Shown: in pieces, positions 41,962 to 50,711 of the stretch | Layout: each line of letters opens with the position of its first letter | Position numbering within the stretch: the stretch's first letter is position 1 | Assembly: GCF_000372745.1 (NCBI RefSeq) | Contig: NZ_KB889730.1 | Span: forward strand, 62,131-126,130 | DNA length: 64,000 nucleotides | DNA from: Embleya scabrispora DSM 41855 | GTDB taxonomy: Bacteria > Actinomycetota > Actinomycetes > Streptomycetales > Streptomycetaceae | Direction of reading: 5' to 3' | Notes under the pieces: model-generated | The model's database searches: none | What the model saw: the letters and a program-made list of their open reading frames with translations, nothing else | What the model was told of the DNA's origin: nothing | Program-made: the position numbers and the translations under genes

Positions 41962-42755
41962 CCTTCTCCCTGGTCGCCACCGACCTGGACGGCACGCTCC
42001 TGCGCGAGGACCACACCGTCTCGGCGCGCAACCGCGCGGCGCTGGCCCGGGTCACCGCGGCCGGTGCCAAGCACGTGATAGTGACCGGACGCGCGGTGGC
42101 CTGGACACGTTCGGTGTTCGAGGCGCTGGGCTACCGGGGGCTCGCGGTGTGCGCGCAGGGCGCACAGGTCTACCACGCGGGCGAGCAGCGGCTGCTCACG
42201 TCGGTCACGCTGGACCGACGGTTGGCCAGGATGGCCACCGAGCGGTTGACCGAGGAACTGGGCAACGTACGGTTCGCGGTCAGCCGGGACGGGCTGACCG
42301 GCGAGGTCGTCGTGGAGCGCGGCTACCCGTACAACCCGGCGCTGCCCGTGCACATGGTCCGAGAGCGCGACGAGCTGTGGTCGGAACCGATCCTCAAGCT
42401 CTACCTGCACCACGACGACTACGACGACGACCGGCTGACCGCGTGTGCGCGCAAGATCTGCGCCGGTCTGGTGGACGTCACGCACGCCGGAACGGGCATC
42501 GTCGAGCTGCTGCCGGTGGGCCTGAGCAAGGCGGTCGGACTGTCCCTGGCCGCACGCAAGCTGGGCACCAAGGCCGCCGACACCATCGCGTTCGGCGACA
42601 TGCCCAACGACGTCACCATGTTCAAGTGGGCCGCCCACGGCGTGGCCATGGCCAACGCCCATCCCGAACTGCTCGCCGTCGCGGACGAGGTGACCCTGTC
42701 CAACATGGACGACGGCATCGCGGTGGTCCTGGAACGCCTGTTCCCACAGGGCTGA
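41958..42755 (+). CDS. HAD-family (Cof-type) phosphatase coupled to serS
   Basis: This 265-residue HAD hydrolase has motif [14 protein letters not shown], motif II VIVTGR, Lys in [10 protein letters not shown] and motif [13 protein letters not shown]. The type C2 cap lies between them. Cof-type enzymes dephosphorylate sugar phosphates, FMN or other small phosphates; the substrate here is unknown. The GTG start overlaps the serS stop, so it is co-translated with the synthetase. A close paralogue is encoded at 49775-50578. Confidence 0.92.
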   Translation: MTFSLVATDLDGTLLREDHTVSARNRAALARVTAAGAKHVIVTGRAVAWTRSVFEALGYRGLAVCAQGAQVYHAGEQRLLTSVTLDRRLARMATERLTEELGNVRFAVSRDGLTGEVVVERGYPYNPALPVHMVRERDELWSEPILKLYLHHDDYDDDRLTACARKICAGLVDVTHAGTGIVELLPVGLSKAVGLSLAARKLGTKAADTIAFGDMPNDVTMFKWAAHGVAMANAHPELLAVADEVTLSNMDDGIAVVLERLFPQG

Positions 42756-42830
42756 GCCGGAGCAACCGATCGCCCGGCCGCCGGGCCCCGACCGCTCACC
42801 CGGACACTCGAAGTCCGCAACGTTCCCACC

Positions 42831-44096
42831 TCACGTGACGGGTGGGTGGGCGGGTACGACAACCTCCCGCGCCACACGTACGTGCACGTGAACCGGCCGC
42901 GACGCGCCCACGCCGCAGGCGAGCGCGCAGGCGGACAACACCAGCATCAGCACGATCGGCACCGTCCACCCGTCCGTGGCCTGATGGAGCGCTCCGGCGG
43001 CCAACGGCCCGAAAGCGGCGAACACATAGCCGACCGCCTGCGCCATCCCGGACAACTGCGCGGCCGTGTTCGGATCCGGCGAGCGCAGCACGATCAGGGT
43101 CAGCGCGAGCGACACCGCACCGCCCTGTCCGAGTCCCAGCAGCACCGCCCACAACCACGCCCCGCCGGTGGGCGCGACCATCAGGCCCACGTAGCCGGCC
43201 GCGATCAGGGCGACCGAACCGAACACCAGCGGGCTTTGGTTGCGCATCCGACCGGCGATGATCGACCCCGCCAGCGAGGCCGGGATCTGGACGAACGTGT
43301 TGAACGCGAAGATCGTCGCCGCGGTGCCCCTGCTCATCCCGTTGTCGGTGAGGATGGTCGGCATCCACGCGAGCAGTACGTAGAACAGCAGCGACTGCAA
43401 GCCCATGAACCCGGTCACCAGCCAGGCCAACGGCGACTTCCACAGGCCCGGCACGTGCGGCATCGCCGCCGCGACGCTCCCGCGCCGACGGCGCACGTGC
43501 GGCAGCCAGACCGCCACCGCCGCGAAGGCGAGCAGCGCCCAGATGCCGAGGGCCGGCTGCCAACCGTGCCCGATCGCGTTCTCCAGCGGCACCGTCGCGC
43601 CCGCCGAGACCGCGGCGCCGAACACCATGGCGGCGCTGTACACGCCGATCATCGCCGCCGCGCGGTGCGGGAACTCGCGCTTGACCACGCCCGGCATCAG
43701 CACGTTCAGCACCGCGATCCCGGCACCGACCAGCGCGCCGCCCGCGAACAGCGCGGTCAGGTCGGGAATCATCCGCAGCAGGATCCCGACGCCGACCACG
43801 ACCAGCGCGCCCAAGAGCACGAGTTCGGTGCCGTGGCGGCGTGCCGCGATCGGCGCGAGCGGTGAGATCAGGCCCAGGAACAGCACCGGTATCGCGGTGA
43901 TCAGGCTGCCCGTGGTCGCGGACAGGTGGAACACGTCCCGCAGTTCGCCCACGAGCGGGGACACGCTGGAGAGCCCGGCCCGCATGTTGAGCGCGATCAG
44001 CACGATGCCGGCGAGCAGCAGCGCACCGCCGGTCGCCCGCACGGTACCGCCGGCGGTCTTGCCGGTCGCGGGTATGCGCAGCTCGGTCGTGCTCAT
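42831..44096 (-). CDS. MFS transporter, CynX/NimT-like
   Basis: This 421-residue protein has 12 helices. Its first helices read LNMRAGLSSVSPLVGELRD and ITAIPVLFLGLISPLAPIAARRHG, the pattern of the cyanate/nitroimidazole (CynX/NimT) subgroup. LGLGQGGAVSLALTLIVLRS and AQLSGMAQAVGYVFAAFGP are also characteristic. Helix boundaries are clear and the His/Val-rich C-terminal tail is short. The start is ATG 44096, sharing ATGA with the stop of the GntR gene upstream, which is therefore its translationally coupled regulator. The substrate is unknown. Confidence 0.9.
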   Translation of the reverse strand: MSTTELRIPATGKTAGGTVRATGGALLLAGIVLIALNMRAGLSSVSPLVGELRDVFHLSATTGSLITAIPVLFLGLISPLAPIAARRHGTELVLLGALVVVGVGILLRMIPDLTALFAGGALVGAGIAVLNVLMPGVVKREFPHRAAAMIGVYSAAMVFGAAVSAGATVPLENAIGHGWQPALGIWALLAFAAVAVWLPHVRRRRGSVAAAMPHVPGLWKSPLAWLVTGFMGLQSLLFYVLLAWMPTILTDNGMSRGTAATIFAFNTFVQIPASLAGSIIAGRMRNQSPLVFGSVALIAAGYVGLMVAPTGGAWLWAVLLGLGQGGAVSLALTLIVLRSPDPNTAAQLSGMAQAVGYVFAAFGPLAAGALHQATDGWTVPIVLMLVLSACALACGVGASRPVHVHVRVAREVVVPAHPPVT

Positions 44097-44908
44097 GCGT
44101 CGTACTCCATCGGGTGATGCTCCATCGGGTCGTGCTCCGTGGGTCGGTGCTCCACGGGTCGGTGCTGCGCCCGGTCGTGCAGCAGTGCGTCGAGGGCGAT
44201 CACGGCGGGTTCCAGAATTCGTCGCACGGCCCGCTCGGCCGCGTCCGGGTCGCCCGCCTCGATCGCGTCGGCCAGCGCCACGTGCAGGGCGTGTGAGGCG
44301 TCCGGGAGGGTGCCGTCGCCGACCACCGTGCGGATGCCGCGCCACAACGAGTCGCTGAACCAGCGGTAGGTGGAGACCATCGCCGAGTTGTGCGACGCGA
44401 TCGCGATCGCGGTGTGGAAGGCCACGTCCTGTTCGACCAGGTCGTCCAGCTCGCCCTCGGCCACATCACCGCGGTCGAAGTCGTGCGGCTCGCGGCTGTC
44501 CGCGCTGCCGTCCGCCGCGCCTCGGCGGATCAGCGCGCGGCGGATCCGGTCCAGGTCCTCGGCGTCGCGGCGCTGCGCGGCGAGCCGGGCGGCCTCCACG
44601 TCCAGCGCGCGGCGCATCTCGAAGATGTCCCGCAGGTCGGCGTGCTCGATCCGGCGGACCAGGTCACCGGGGTCCGTGATGGAGCGCACGTAGGTCCCGT
44701 CGCCCTGGCGCGACTCCAGCATTCCGGCGTGCACGAGCACACGGATGGCCTCGCGCACGGTGTTCCGACCGACCCGGAGCCGTTCGGCGATCACGCTCTC
44801 ACTGGGAATGCGCGCGCCGATCGGCCAGGTGCCGGCGGTCAGCTGGACGCGGAGCTGGTCGATCGCGTCGTCGACGAGGGAACGTCTACCGGCTGCCTGG
44901 AGCGACAT
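44093..44908 (-). CDS. GntR/FadR-family regulator with FCD domain
   Basis: This 271-residue regulator has an N-terminal winged helix (GARIPSESVIAERLRVGRNTVREAIRVLVHAGMLESRQGDGTYV, residues 31-75). It is followed by the all-helical FCD effector domain with DIFEMRRALDVEAARLAA and metal-binding His/Asp positions (FHTAIAIASHN, HALHVALADAI). The C-terminus carries four five-residue repeats (HRPVE, HRPTE, HDPME, HHPME). Its stop overlaps the transporter start. A FadR-type half-palindrome overlaps a TAGGAT -10 box upstream, indicating autoregulation. Confidence 0.92.
   Translation of the reverse strand: MSLQAAGRRSLVDDAIDQLRVQLTAGTWPIGARIPSESVIAERLRVGRNTVREAIRVLVHAGMLESRQGDGTYVRSITDPGDLVRRIEHADLRDIFEMRRALDVEAARLAAQRRDAEDLDRIRRALIRRGAADGSADSREPHDFDRGDVAEGELDDLVEQDVAFHTAIAIASHNSAMVSTYRWFSDSLWRGIRTVVGDGTLPDASHALHVALADAIEAGDPDAAERAVRRILEPAVIALDALLHDRAQHRPVEHRPTEHDPMEHHPMEYDA
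44105..44164. repeat. 15-bp tandem repeat encoding EHxPx pentapeptides
   Basis: Four 15-bp units (HHPME, HDPME, HRPTE, HRPVE on the minus strand) lie at the 3' end of the GntR gene, immediately before the ATGA overlap. Confidence 0.85.
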
Positions 44909-44938
44909 GGACTCTCCCGAATTCGTGGGGTTGCCCAG

Positions 44939-44965
44939 TCATCCTACAAGTACCTGCATAATGCA
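44939..44965. promoter_or_regulatory. Candidate FadR-type operator overlapping -10 box, with TGCAT-A-ATGCA dyad
   Basis: On the minus strand TTGTAGGATGA (44949-44939) fits the FadR-subfamily consensus TNGTNNNACNA with one mismatch and contains the -10-like TAGGAT. The perfect palindrome TGCATAATGCA (44955-44965) lies 5 bp further upstream. The site is about 31 bp from the GntR start. Confidence 0.5.
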
Positions 44966-45040
44966 CGCGACAGGCGGTCGAGAAGCCGACGCCGGCGGGG
45001 ATCGACGACCGGTCCGCGGCGGAGAGGCGGATGGACACGA

Positions 45041-45535
45041 TCAGCCGCCGCTCCCGGCGCTCCCGGCGCTCGTCGCCGGAATGATCCGGAAGTCCCGTCG
45101 GAAGACCAGGTTGTGCAGGTCGGCGGCGGCGATCGCGCGCAGCGTGGGCAGCTCCTCGGCGGCCTGCTCGGCGGTGAACACGTTCAGCGGCCATTCGCCG
45201 ACCGTGCCGCCGCGCAGGTGTGGGTGGTGGAAACCGGCGCCGTAGAACGCGCGCAGGACGATCGGCGCGATGCCCGCCGCGCGCTGCTGCGGCCAGGACA
45301 GCGCCCAGACCGCCTCCACGCCGCCGTCCCGGGTGCGCCGCACGCCGGTGGCGGTGTACTCGCCGGTGCCCAGCAGCAGATCGGTGTCCAGCTCCGCGAG
45401 CGCCCGCCGGGCGTGCGGGTCGAGCAGCGCGACGGCCACGCGAAACAGCCCTTCCTTGTCCGGGCGCGAGATCGCGTCGCCGTGGGTGCCGTCGCGCAGG
45501 TCGGCGAAGTGCCGCAGCAGGGCGGTGGTGTTCAT
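45041..45535 (-). CDS. Hypothetical protein coupled to esterase gene
   Basis: This 164-residue soluble protein is not recognised. It begins MNTTALLRHFADLRDGTHGD. It has an early helical part (EGLFRVAVALLDPHARRAL), a central stretch with VEAVWALSWPQQRAAGIAPIVLRAFYGAGF and a C-terminal RRDFRIIPA strand. The ATG at 45535 lies in the stop codon of the upstream esterase (ATGA), so they are translated together. It may be a small binding or catalytic partner of the esterase/MFS group; nothing in the sequence identifies a cofactor site. Confidence 0.7.
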   Translation of the reverse strand: MNTTALLRHFADLRDGTHGDAISRPDKEGLFRVAVALLDPHARRALAELDTDLLLGTGEYTATGVRRTRDGGVEAVWALSWPQQRAAGIAPIVLRAFYGAGFHHPHLRGGTVGEWPLNVFTAEQAAEELPTLRAIAAADLHNLVFRRDFRIIPATSAGSAGSGG

Positions 45536-46350
45536 CGAATCCTCCGTGGGGGTCGGGCGCCGCGGTGGGCCGCCGCGTACGCGGTGCCCAGGCGGTGCCG
45601 GAAACTCGGGTCGGTCAGGAAGGCGCCGTGCCCGGTACCGGCCGGTTCGTGCAGTTCGACCGGGACACCGGCGGCGCGCAGTCGTCGGGCGTAGCCGCGG
45701 ACGTCGTCCACGACCGGGTCGAGCGAGCCGACCGCGAGGATCGCGGGGGCGACCCCGGCGAGATCGGCCGCCTCGTGCGGGGTGCTGTACAGCGCTCGCG
45801 CGCCGACGGCGGCCGGGTGGACCGGCTCCTGCCCCCGGTACGCCCGCCAGGCCGAGCCCAGCGCGGCCCGGGACGGGAACGCCCCGGGACGGCTGCGGTA
45901 GGACTCGGCCCGGCGGTCCGGGTCGATCGGTGGGTAGGCGAGCACCTGCGCGGCGAGCGGGCGGTCCGGGTCGCGCCGGACCAGGGCAGCGGACGCGGCG
46001 ATCGTGGCGCCCGCGCTGTCCCCACCGACCGAGACCGGCTCGCCGCCGGCCCGGTCCAGGGCTCGGTCCAGGACGGTGAGCACGTCGAGCAGGGCGGCGG
46101 GGTGCGGGTTTTCGGGTGCCAACCGGTAGTCGACGCCGACCACCGTCGTCGAGCCGATCCGGGCCAGGTGGGCCAGCGCGGGCGCCCAGTCGGCGGTGCC
46201 CCCCGAGCGCCAACTCCCGCCGTGGGCCCAGACCAGGAGGCCGACCGAACCGGGCCCGCCGGCGAAGATCCGGACCGGGACGTCGTGGTCGGCACCGGGA
46301 ATGGTGATCGACGGCGGCAGGGGGTCGAGGGTGGCGTGGGTCGCGGTCAT
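45532..46350 (-). CDS. Alpha/beta-hydrolase, hormone-sensitive-lipase type esterase
   Basis: This 272-residue esterase has the HSL-type oxyanion motif as HGGSWR (HGGG is usual) and VDYRLAPENPHPAALLD. The nucleophile elbow is GGDSAGA. An Asp lies in VGSLDPVVDD and the catalytic His in GTGHGAFL. It hydrolyses short acyl or aryl esters. The start is ATG 46350 (MTATHATLDPL); the Arg/Pro-rich open frame upstream is not supported. It follows a DHA2 transporter by 150 bp on the same strand. Confidence 0.9.
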   Translation of the reverse strand: MTATHATLDPLPPSITIPGADHDVPVRIFAGGPGSVGLLVWAHGGSWRSGGTADWAPALAHLARIGSTTVVGVDYRLAPENPHPAALLDVLTVLDRALDRAGGEPVSVGGDSAGATIAASAALVRRDPDRPLAAQVLAYPPIDPDRRAESYRSRPGAFPSRAALGSAWRAYRGQEPVHPAAVGARALYSTPHEAADLAGVAPAILAVGSLDPVVDDVRGYARRLRAAGVPVELHEPAGTGHGAFLTDPSFRHRLGTAYAAAHRGARPPRRIR

Positions 46351-46500
46351 GACGGATCTCCTCGGTTCGCTCGCGCCGATCGATCGCGGCGGCTCGCGGC
46401 GGCTCGGGACGGGCAAGGTGGGTTCGCGGCGGGGTCCGGGCGGTCCGCCCGCGTGCCGCGGGCGACCCGCCCGAGGCCGCCGCCGGCGGCGCACCGGCAT

Positions 46501-47976
46501 TCAGGTCCTCGTCCGCCCGGTCCGCCGCGGGGCCAGGAACAGGCCCGCCAGCAGCGCGCCGAGCAGGACCAGGGCCGAGTCGACCAGGATCGCCACGGCG
46601 ACCCCGGACAGGACCGCGTCGGGTCCGGTGCTGCCGAGCGAGCTCATCCGCGCGGTGGCGATCGCGCTCATGATCGGGATGCCCATGGTGATGCCCACCT
46701 GCTGGGTCATCGTGGCCAGACCGGTGGCCAGCCCCTGCTCGGCGTCCGGCAGGCCGGAGGTCGCGGTGACCATGAAGCCCACGATCATCAGCATGTTGCC
46801 CACCCCGCCGACGAAGGTCGCCGCGAGCAGCAGCCAGATCCAGCCGCCCGAGCTGCCCAGGGCGACCAGCGACAGGGTGGCCAGGGCCTGGACGACGCCG
46901 CCCGCGACGATCGTGGTGCGGGTGCCGAACCGGCCCACCGCCCGGCCGCCGAGGGTGCCGCCGAGGACCGTGCCGATGCCCAGCACACCGAACGCGAGCC
47001 CGGTGGCCAGCGGCGAGTAGTCCAGGACCTCCTGGAGGTAGAGCGTGAGCAGGAAGACCAGCGAGGTCTCGGTGACGAACGCGATCAGGCCGGTGACGTT
47101 GCCCCACAGCACCGAGCGGCGCTTCATGATGCCGACCGGGACCAGCGGCGAGGCGGAGCGCCGCTCGATGAACCAGAAGGCGACCAGGAGCACGGCGCCG
47201 GCGACCAGCGAGCCGAGGGTGGCGGGCTCGCCCCAGCCCTTCGCGCCGGCCTGGGTCAGGCCGAAGACCAGGGCCAGCAGGCCGCCGGTGACCGCGATCG
47301 CACCGGGCACGTCGAGCCGGGGCCGATGGGCCGGCCGGGCGTCGGTGATCACGGACGGCGCGAGGATCAGCACCAGCGCGGCCACGGGCACGTTGACGAA
47401 GAAGGCCCAGCGCCAGGACAACATGTCGGTGAGCAGGCCGCCCGACACCGCGCCCGCGGTGAAGCCGGCCGACATCAGCGCGCCGTTCAGGCCCAGCGCC
47501 TTGTCCCGCAGCGGACCCTCCTTGAACGCGGTGGTCAGCAGCGACAGGCCGGCCGGGGTCACCGCCGCGGTGGCCAGCCCCTGGAGCACCCGGGCAGTCA
47601 GCAACATCTCGGGCGAGGTGGCGAAGCCGCCGAGCGCGGAGGAGGCGCCGAGGAGGGCCATGCCGCCCAGGAACAGTCGCTTGCGGCCGAACAGGTCCGC
47701 GACCCGGCCGAACAGCAGGGTGAATCCGGCGGCGGTCAGCGCGAACGCGGTGGCCACCCACTGCAGGTTGTTCAGCGAGAACCCGAGGCCCTCGCCGACC
47801 ACGGGCAGTGCGACGTTCAGAATCGAGAAGTCCACCGCGATCATGAACTGGGCGCCGAGGAGGAGGGTGAGGATCAGCTTCTGCCGACCGGTCATCCGGT
47901 GTTGCCGTCCGGTCGGTGCGGGACGGACGACGGGTGGGGCCGCGATGGGCCTGGTGCCGTGTTCGAGCGTGGACAT
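46501..47976 (-). CDS. MFS drug transporter, DHA2 (14-TM) family
   Basis: This 491-residue protein has 14 predicted helices. VDFSILNVALPVVGEGL lies in helix 1, GRVADLFGRKRLF is motif A and ARVLQGLATAAVTPAG lies in helix 4. It exports hydrophobic compounds by proton antiport. The start is ATG 47976. It is divergent from a TetR regulator across a 94-bp region with a TAACGGG/CCCGTTA palindrome, a textbook arrangement for drug-inducible efflux. The downstream esterase may act on the same inducer class; this is inference. Confidence 0.92.
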   Translation of the reverse strand: MSTLEHGTRPIAAPPVVRPAPTGRQHRMTGRQKLILTLLLGAQFMIAVDFSILNVALPVVGEGLGFSLNNLQWVATAFALTAAGFTLLFGRVADLFGRKRLFLGGMALLGASSALGGFATSPEMLLTARVLQGLATAAVTPAGLSLLTTAFKEGPLRDKALGLNGALMSAGFTAGAVSGGLLTDMLSWRWAFFVNVPVAALVLILAPSVITDARPAHRPRLDVPGAIAVTGGLLALVFGLTQAGAKGWGEPATLGSLVAGAVLLVAFWFIERRSASPLVPVGIMKRRSVLWGNVTGLIAFVTETSLVFLLTLYLQEVLDYSPLATGLAFGVLGIGTVLGGTLGGRAVGRFGTRTTIVAGGVVQALATLSLVALGSSGGWIWLLLAATFVGGVGNMLMIVGFMVTATSGLPDAEQGLATGLATMTQQVGITMGIPIMSAIATARMSSLGSTGPDAVLSGVAVAILVDSALVLLGALLAGLFLAPRRTGRTRT

Positions 47977-47996
47977 GCGAGGCTCCCGAGATGGTC

Positions 47997-48018
47997 TAAC
48001 GGGTCTTCTTTCCCGTTA
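47997..48018. promoter_or_regulatory. TetR operator: TAACGGG-N8-CCCGTTA
   Basis: Perfect 7-bp arms (47997-48003 and 48012-48018) lie in the divergent region. A third CCCGTTA half-site at 48066-48072 overlaps the TetR start codon. Confidence 0.7.
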
Positions 48019-48070
48019 AGATGCTCCGAAGGTACACGCTGAATCGACTTAATGGAACAGGAGTCCCGTT

Positions 48071-48742
48071 ATGACTTCGGACGGTCTCGCCGGCGACCTC
48101 CCTCCCGGCTCCGCCGGTCACATCCCGGAGCCGGTCGACGGCCCGGCCGACCCCGGCACGGTCCGCCCCGGCGGGCGCACCGCCCGAGTCCGCGAGGCGG
48201 TGCTGCGCGCGGCCGGGGACGCGCTCGCCGAGCACGGCTTCGCCGGCCTGGACCTGGCCGACGTCGCGCAGCGCGCCGAGGTCGGCAAGACCACCGTCTA
48301 CCGGCGCTGGGGCAGCACCACCGCACTCGTCGCCGACCTGCTGGTGGACATGGCCGAGAGCTCGGTGTCGCGCACCGAGACCGGATCACTGCTCGGCGAC
48401 CTGCGGGCCAACGCGCACCTGGTGCGCCGCACGCTCACCGACGAGCGACAGGGCGCGCTGTTCAAGGCGGTGATCGCGGCGGCGACCTGCGACAACCGCA
48501 CCTCCGACGCGCTGCACGCGTTCTACGCGACCCGGATCAAGGAGTGGGCGCCGTGCGTCGAGGCCGCGATCGCCCGGGGCGAGGCACCGGCGGGCACGGA
48601 CCCGCACGAGGTGATCAGGGCGGTGTCGGCGCCGCTGTACTACCGACTGCTGGCGAGCGGCGATCCACTGGACGAGGCGAGCGCCGAGCACGCCGCGACG
48701 GCCGCCGCCGCGGCGGCCCGGGCGGGAGCGTACGTGCGCTGA
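48071..48742 (+). CDS. TetR-family transcriptional regulator
   Basis: This 223-residue regulator has a long disordered N-terminus (about 30 residues). The HTH follows (VREAVLRAAGDALAEHGFAGLDLADVAQRAEVGKTTVYRRWGSTTALVADLL). The C-terminal ligand domain is helical and resembles the TetR_C group with LFKAVIAAATCDNRTSDALHAF. AGGAG precedes the ATG. It is divergent from the DHA2 efflux gene and is its likely repressor, acting at the TAACGGG/CCCGTTA palindrome and on its own start region. Confidence 0.92.
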   Translation: MTSDGLAGDLPPGSAGHIPEPVDGPADPGTVRPGGRTARVREAVLRAAGDALAEHGFAGLDLADVAQRAEVGKTTVYRRWGSTTALVADLLVDMAESSVSRTETGSLLGDLRANAHLVRRTLTDERQGALFKAVIAAATCDNRTSDALHAFYATRIKEWAPCVEAAIARGEAPAGTDPHEVIRAVSAPLYYRLLASGDPLDEASAEHAATAAAAAARAGAYVR

Positions 48743-48789
48743 TCGAACCGCGGCGCCGGCCCGTCCGCGAGGTCGGCACACCGGCGACG

Positions 48790-48795
48790 TATGGT
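48790..48795 (+). promoter_or_regulatory. -10 box TATGGT for leaderless LLM-oxidoreductase transcript
   Basis: TATGGT ends 6 nt before the ATG at 48802, with no Shine-Dalgarno site between. Confidence 0.6.
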
Positions 48796-48801
48796 CGACC
48801 G

Positions 48802-49689
48802 ATGCGTTTGAGCACTGTCATCCTCCCGATCCACCGCTGGACCGAGGGCCGCAAGGTGTGGCGTCGCGCCGAAGACCTCGGGTTTCACGCCGCGTACACC
48901 TACGACCACCTGTCCTGGCGCAGCTTCCGTGAGCGTCCCTGGTTCGGGGCGGTGCCCACCCTCACCGCGGCCGCGACGGCCACCGAGCGACTGCGCCTGG
49001 GCACGATGGTCACCTCGCCCAACTTCCGACACCCGGTCACCCTGGCCAAGGACCTCGCGGCCATCGACGACATCTCCGAGGGTCGGTTGACCGCGGGCAT
49101 CGGCGCCGGCGGCACCGGCTTCGACGCCACCGCCCTGGGCCAACGGCCGTGGTCCCCGCGCGAGCGTGCCGACCGGCTCGCCGAATTCGTCCCGCTGCTG
49201 GATCGTTTGCTCAGCGAACCGGAGGTGACCCAGGAGGGCACCTACTACACCGCGCACGACGTCCGGATGATCCCGAGCAGCCGACAACGGCCCCGGGTGC
49301 CGATGTACATCGCCGCGACCGGGCCCCGGGGCATGCGCCTGACCGCCCGGCACGGCGAGGGCTGGGTCACCTACGGCGACCCTCGCGATCCCAAGGGCAT
49401 CCCGGCCCGGGACTGCCCGGCCGTGATCGCCGAACAGCTCGACCGACTCTCCGACGTCTGCGCCGACGAGGGCCGCAAGCCCGACGAGTTGGAGAAGGTC
49501 CTGCTCCAGGGCTCGACCCTGGAGCGACCGCTGGATTCGGTGGACGCGTTCGTCGACTACGCGGGCCGCTACCGCGAGCTGGGCATCACCGAACTGGTGC
49601 TGCACTGGCCGGTGCCCGACTCCGTGTTCGACGCCGACCAGGCCGTCTTCGAACGCATCGCGACCGAGGGCCTGCGCCAACTCGACTGA
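48802..49689 (+). CDS. LLM-class (luciferase-like) F420-dependent oxidoreductase
   Basis: This 295-residue TIM-barrel protein matches the luciferase-like monooxygenase family. AYTYDHLSWRSF and RLRLGTMVTSPNFRHPVTLAKDLAAIDDISEGRLTAGIGAGG are the usual first-half motifs. MYIAATGPRGMRLTARHGEGWVTYG is the later cofactor-binding region. Members use F420 or flavin to oxidise or reduce diverse substrates. The gene is alone, 59 bp after tetR, with its own promoter. Substrate not identifiable. Confidence 0.9.
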   Translation: MRLSTVILPIHRWTEGRKVWRRAEDLGFHAAYTYDHLSWRSFRERPWFGAVPTLTAAATATERLRLGTMVTSPNFRHPVTLAKDLAAIDDISEGRLTAGIGAGGTGFDATALGQRPWSPRERADRLAEFVPLLDRLLSEPEVTQEGTYYTAHDVRMIPSSRQRPRVPMYIAATGPRGMRLTARHGEGWVTYGDPRDPKGIPARDCPAVIAEQLDRLSDVCADEGRKPDELEKVLLQGSTLERPLDSVDAFVDYAGRYRELGITELVLHWPVPDSVFDADQAVFERIATEGLRQLD

Positions 49690-49774
49690 GCGATCCGACC
49701 CGGCGCGACGGCCACCCGAGCACCCGGCCCGGCCCCGCGGACTCGACGCATCGTTTCTGAGCGAGGATGTACCC

Positions 49775-50578
49775 GTGACGATCACGAATCGCCCACGCCT
49801 AGTGGCCACCGACCTCGACGGCACCATCGTGCGCGACGACGGGTCCATCTCCGAACGCACCCTCGCCGCGCTCGAACTCGTCGAGTCCGCCGGCGCCGAG
49901 GTGGTCTTCGTGACCGGCCGTCCGCCGCGCTGGATGAGTCGCGTCGCCGAGGTCACCGGCCACCACGGCCTGGCCATCTGCGGCAACGGAGCGGTCGTGT
50001 ACGACCTGCGCGCCGAGCAGGTGGTGGGCACCCACACGATGGATGTGACCGCCGCCCGCAAGGTCACCCGGCTGCTCCGCGAGGCGGTGCCGGACGTGTC
50101 CTTCGCGGTGGAGACCGAGACCGGCTTCATGCACGAGCCGGACTACCCCGCGCTGGAGCGCGACGTATCGATCGTGCACGCGGTCGGTCCGGTCGAGGAA
50201 CTGCTGACCGGGCCGGTGCTCAAGCTGCTCGCCCGGCATCACAGCCTGGACCCGGACGTGTTCCTCGCGCTGGCCCGCGACCGGGCCGGCGCGTACGCGG
50301 AGTTCACCCACTCGTCCGCGATCGCACTGGTGGAGATCAGCGCGCTGGGCATCAGCAAGGCCAGCACCCTGGCCTGGTTCTGCGCACAGCGCGGGATCCG
50401 CACCGAGGACGTGGTGGCGTTCGGCGATATGCCCAACGATCTGCCACTGTTGGCCTGGGCCGGGCAGGCGTACGCGGTGGCCAACGCACACCCCGAGGTG
50501 CTGGCCGCGGTGGCCCGGCATACCGGGAGCAATCAGGAGGACGGCGTCGCCCAGGTGCTGGAGAAGTTGTTCGGCTGA
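49775..50578 (+). CDS. HAD-family (Cof-type) phosphatase
   Basis: This 267-residue HAD hydrolase has [28 protein letters not shown], Lys in GISKASTLAW and FGDMPNDLPLLAWAG. It is clearly a paralogue of the serS-linked HAD at 41958 (same cap and spacing). GTG 49775 is the start; GAGGAT lies 6 nt upstream and could be a poor -10 or a weak ribosome site. Substrate unknown. Confidence 0.92.
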   Translation: MTITNRPRLVATDLDGTIVRDDGSISERTLAALELVESAGAEVVFVTGRPPRWMSRVAEVTGHHGLAICGNGAVVYDLRAEQVVGTHTMDVTAARKVTRLLREAVPDVSFAVETETGFMHEPDYPALERDVSIVHAVGPVEELLTGPVLKLLARHHSLDPDVFLALARDRAGAYAEFTHSSAIALVEISALGISKASTLAWFCAQRGIRTEDVVAFGDMPNDLPLLAWAGQAYAVANAHPEVLAAVARHTGSNQEDGVAQVLEKLFG

Positions 50579-50670
50579 GCCGAGCGCCGGCGCGGCCGGT
50601 ATCGGTGTACACACCAGCCGCCTCCCCGAACGCGTGACACAAAGACACGCTTACGCATGAAGGTTGCACA

Positions 50671-50682
50671 GAGTAGTTACTC
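50671..50682. promoter_or_regulatory. GAGTA-GT-TACTC dyad upstream of APH-fold kinase
   Basis: This is a perfect 12-bp palindrome in AT-rich sequence, 18 bp upstream of the TAGATT -10 box. CGTGACA repeats at 50633-50639 and 50692-50698 flank it. Confidence 0.45.
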
Positions 50683-50699
50683 GATAGCTTTACGTGACA

Positions 50700-50705
50700 T
50701 AGATT
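50700..50705 (+). promoter_or_regulatory. -10 box TAGATT for leaderless APH-fold kinase transcript
   Basis: TAGATT ends 6 nt before the GTG at 50712, with no Shine-Dalgarno site. Confidence 0.65.
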
Positions 50706-50711
50706 GACGCC

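Noticed and set aside
42773-42785. CCCGG-CCG-CCGGG hairpin as terminator between the HAD and MFS genes
   Set aside because: A five-base-pair stem with a three-base loop is too short to distinguish from background at this GC content.
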